64,000 bases of DNA from Dryas octopetala (Eukaryota > Streptophyta > Magnoliopsida > Rosales > Rosaceae): positions 3,350,501 to 3,414,500 of the forward strand of contig OY992839.1 in NCBI GenBank assembly GCA_963921425.1. The letters are read 5' to 3'. The notes beneath the pieces were generated by a model that made no database searches, was not told the origin of the DNA, and saw nothing but the letters and a program-made list of their open reading frames with translations. Of the stretch, positions 61,801 to 64,000 are shown one piece after another; position 1 is the stretch's first letter; each line of letters begins with the position of its first letter. A program made the position numbers and the translations under genes.

Positions 61801-63351
61801 TCTCACCCAAACTAAAGGTTTTACTTATGGTTAAGGCTAAGGATATATTTAATCATCACATGTAATCTTTGTCCCTTGATGTACTTCTTGAATTCCCCAT
61901 AGACCGAATGATAAAATATTAATTAATTTATGTAACTCTTGCTTTCCACTAATTTGTCTGATTTTTCTCAGGAGAGGGCAACTGACTCTGCATCTATCTG
62001 TAGCCTAGTTGAACCGGCCAGTGCCACTGGAAGAATGGAAGTTGTTAATTCAAGTTCAACAAGTAGGTGATCATCAGTCATTTATCATAGTTGCTTAGAC
62101 TCATGATATTAATGCCTCAGGCATGGTTTATAGCAATTTTTTGTGGTAAATAAAGACTATATTTTTTTTGGTGACAAACAACAAGAATAACATTGAAAAA
62201 AGTAGTAGTCTTATCAGGGGGATCACTATTGAGGCATATAAACTGTAGGTCTGGCCAGGCTGGTTTTGTAATTCCCAAGCCAATCCAAATTTTGGCTTTA
62301 AATATAAAAAGAGAACAGAGTTCATTGCTGGATTGTCTTCAATCCTACAACGACATTGTAGTGTTGGTTTCCCATTATAGCCTAGGATGTGGTTATGCAT
62401 ATGTCTCCATTATCATATATCTGAGATTCCCAAGCCAATCCAGATTCTTTCATTTATCTCCCAGTTATCATAAGCACTTAAGATATGGTTATCCAAGGAT
62501 GCTTTTACATGTCCTTAACTTGTTCTTGACAGGTGATTCGACCACAAATTTTACCCCGAGAAGGCTGCTGAAGACATTCATTCCACGTGTAGCGAGCTCA
62601 GTTGTTCACTTCATATTCAAAATATTAGCATGCATATGTCTCGTATTCCCAAGGTTGGGGAGAATATTTGTAGCGCATTATGCAGAGAACCGCTCAGAAA
62701 GACCATGCAAACCACCTCCATTTGCAAATTCTAGTTCTCAGGAACAACACATTTCACAGGGAATAGAAGTAGACCCTCTCTGGCAGAGGCTGCAGCAATT
62801 AGAAGGATTGGTTACTGAGTTGGTTAACAAACCTTCAAAAATTCCTCAAGAGAAAGAAGACATGCTTCATGAATCTTTGAGTCGTATTAAATCTATAGAA
62901 CATGACTTACAGAAGACAAAGAAAGTAAGACAACCTTCTGTCTTGTAAGTTGTAACCTTGGGTTCTTCTGAAGTATGCAGTACTTGTACCAATCAGGCTT
63001 CTTGTTTCCATTGTATAGAGTTGGCTACTAAAAACAAGAGTTTTTCTTGCAGGCACTGCTTGCAACTGCATCAAAACAAGTGGAGCTTGCTGAGTCGCTA
63101 GAAAATTTAAAGGAGGACAACATGACTGTAAGTTCCTATTACCCGTGGAGATAAAATTGAATTTTGTTTATAAACATGGACAAATTTTGAATCTCTTTTT
63201 CTTTGTATGAGGTTGGCTATGTATTCTTTTGATTTGTTAATGTCGCTAGACAACATGAATATGCTGTTAAAACATCAGGCTTTCTCAATTTCAGGGAGCA
63301 AACTCTTGTTGGCCAAGAAGTAGTAAATATACTCACAACACGGGAAGATGA
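58830..63351 (+). CDS. SFH: Sec14-nodulin phosphatidylinositol/phosphatidylcholine transfer protein (SFH family)
   Basis: Fourteen exons (58830-58836, 58936-59233, 59982-60081, 60309-60575, 60671-60748, 60834-60935, 61017-61066, 61182-61281, 61425-61514, 61605-61703, 61972-62062, 62533-62924, 63053-63127, 63295-63351) give 601 residues. Exon 1 encodes only MPG. A basic N-terminus ([13 protein letters not shown]) leads into the CRAL-TRIO N region ([14 protein letters not shown], [12 protein letters not shown]) and the SEC14 lipid-binding domain ([17 protein letters not shown] to [18 protein letters not shown]). Then come a Ser-rich linker, a hydrophobic stretch ([19 protein letters not shown]), a coiled coil and the short C-terminal nodulin-type tail with [11 protein letters not shown] proteins prime phosphoinositide synthesis for polar membrane growth (COW1/SFH1 in root hairs). 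The subgroup member is not resolved. Exon 11 has a tandem splice donor described under findings. Confidence 0.93.
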
Positions 63352-64000
63352 GCACCGGTTTCTTGGGACAGAAGTCTACTGATAGTGCCGGCCAACAATG
63401 CCTGTTGACTCAAACACATGCAATCATTACCACATCCGAGTTCATTAAGCCAATTTTAGTTGGGTTGTCATTTAAGGTGACTTACCCTCATCCATATAAT
63501 GTTGATACAAGATTATCCAGTGTGCATGTTGGCAAAAGCACACTAGTGTGCAGAGTCATCATCTCGTTCAGATTTTTCTTCCCCTCAGCTTTCTTTGTAG
63601 TTGGCGGTTGAAAGTAGTTATCAAGAGAGTGAAGAGTAAAGAAAATAAGGTTGTTGATCGGCCCATTTAAAGTGAAGAAAAGTGTGTATAAACGTCTGTG
63701 TACATAGCATAACAAATTTTTTTTCTCTCTTTTTCTAGCTTTGTGACTGATACAGTATAATACTTTACCTTTTTGCAATTTATACCAATAGCAAATTCAC
63801 AAAAGCAAATTTTACATCTACATTTTCTTAGAGCAATGTTAGATTTCCATATATTTGAATTTATACGATGTGTGCTACTTTTAGGCTATACTTACATTAT
63901 GACTCTCACTTTAGCAACTATATATGTAGTGCTGACCTGATGGAGAAACTAGAATATTCGTATAATTTTGCTGTTGCAAAAGTAATTACTGTAAAAGCTT
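63352..64000. other. SFH 3' UTR and right window edge
   Basis: Begins at the SFH stop codon; the first 300-400 bases are probably 3' UTR. AT-rich, with no further gene recognised before the window ends. Confidence 0.5.

Overview
This is nuclear DNA from a flowering plant. Genes are split by many GT-AG introns, intergenic DNA is AT-rich with long A/T and CT/GA runs, and every recognisable protein belongs to a plant family. From the protein flavour I would guess a rosid eudicot, possibly Rosaceae, but the sequence alone does not settle this. I rebuilt exons by hand from splice sites and reading frame. All gene models close in frame except the first, whose 5' part lies outside the window.

Layout. 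1-2550: 3' half of a LEUNIG/LEUNIG_HOMOLOG WD40 co-repressor (+). 4055-4687: long fold-back element with a 9-bp target duplication. 4929-8242: PRT1-type N-degron E3 ligase (+). 8243-13593: intergenic DNA with two fold-back elements and an orphan cluster of GGCCCA motifs. 13594-16238: KRP/ICK CDK inhibitor (+). 18599-20680: small BSD-domain protein (-). 20836-22046: segmental tandem duplication, one copy carrying a MITE. 24438-27360: BTB/NPH3 protein (+). 27856-28641: DUF4228/PADRE protein (-). 30231-31513: cytochrome b5 (-). 33132-34532: ribosomal protein uL13 (RPL13A, +). 35705-38858: Mutator-like element with ~0.5-kb terminal inverted repeats, a 10-bp target duplication and the tail of a FAR1/FHY3-like gene inside. 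41230-45584: malectin-like LRR receptor kinase (+). 46110-49589: plastid-targeted DedA/VTT-like membrane protein (-). 51777-54816: GTD-binding (DUF593) myosin-receptor-type protein (+). 58830-63351: Sec14-nodulin (SFH) phosphatidylinositol transfer protein (+).

The genes form no operon or pathway. They are ordinary, independently regulated eukaryotic genes. Several (KRP, NPH3, cytochrome b5, RPL13A, LRR-RLK) correspond, from memory, to neighbouring loci on Arabidopsis chromosome 5 (around At5g48740-At5g48820), so the central 30 kb looks like a conserved syntenic block expanded by small transposons. The most notable non-genic features are the MULE carrying a FAR1-family tail, the many fold-back MITEs, and a tandem splice donor in the SFH gene that would decide whether its C-terminal half is made. 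I saw no CRISPR array, rRNA, tRNA or convincing novel system.
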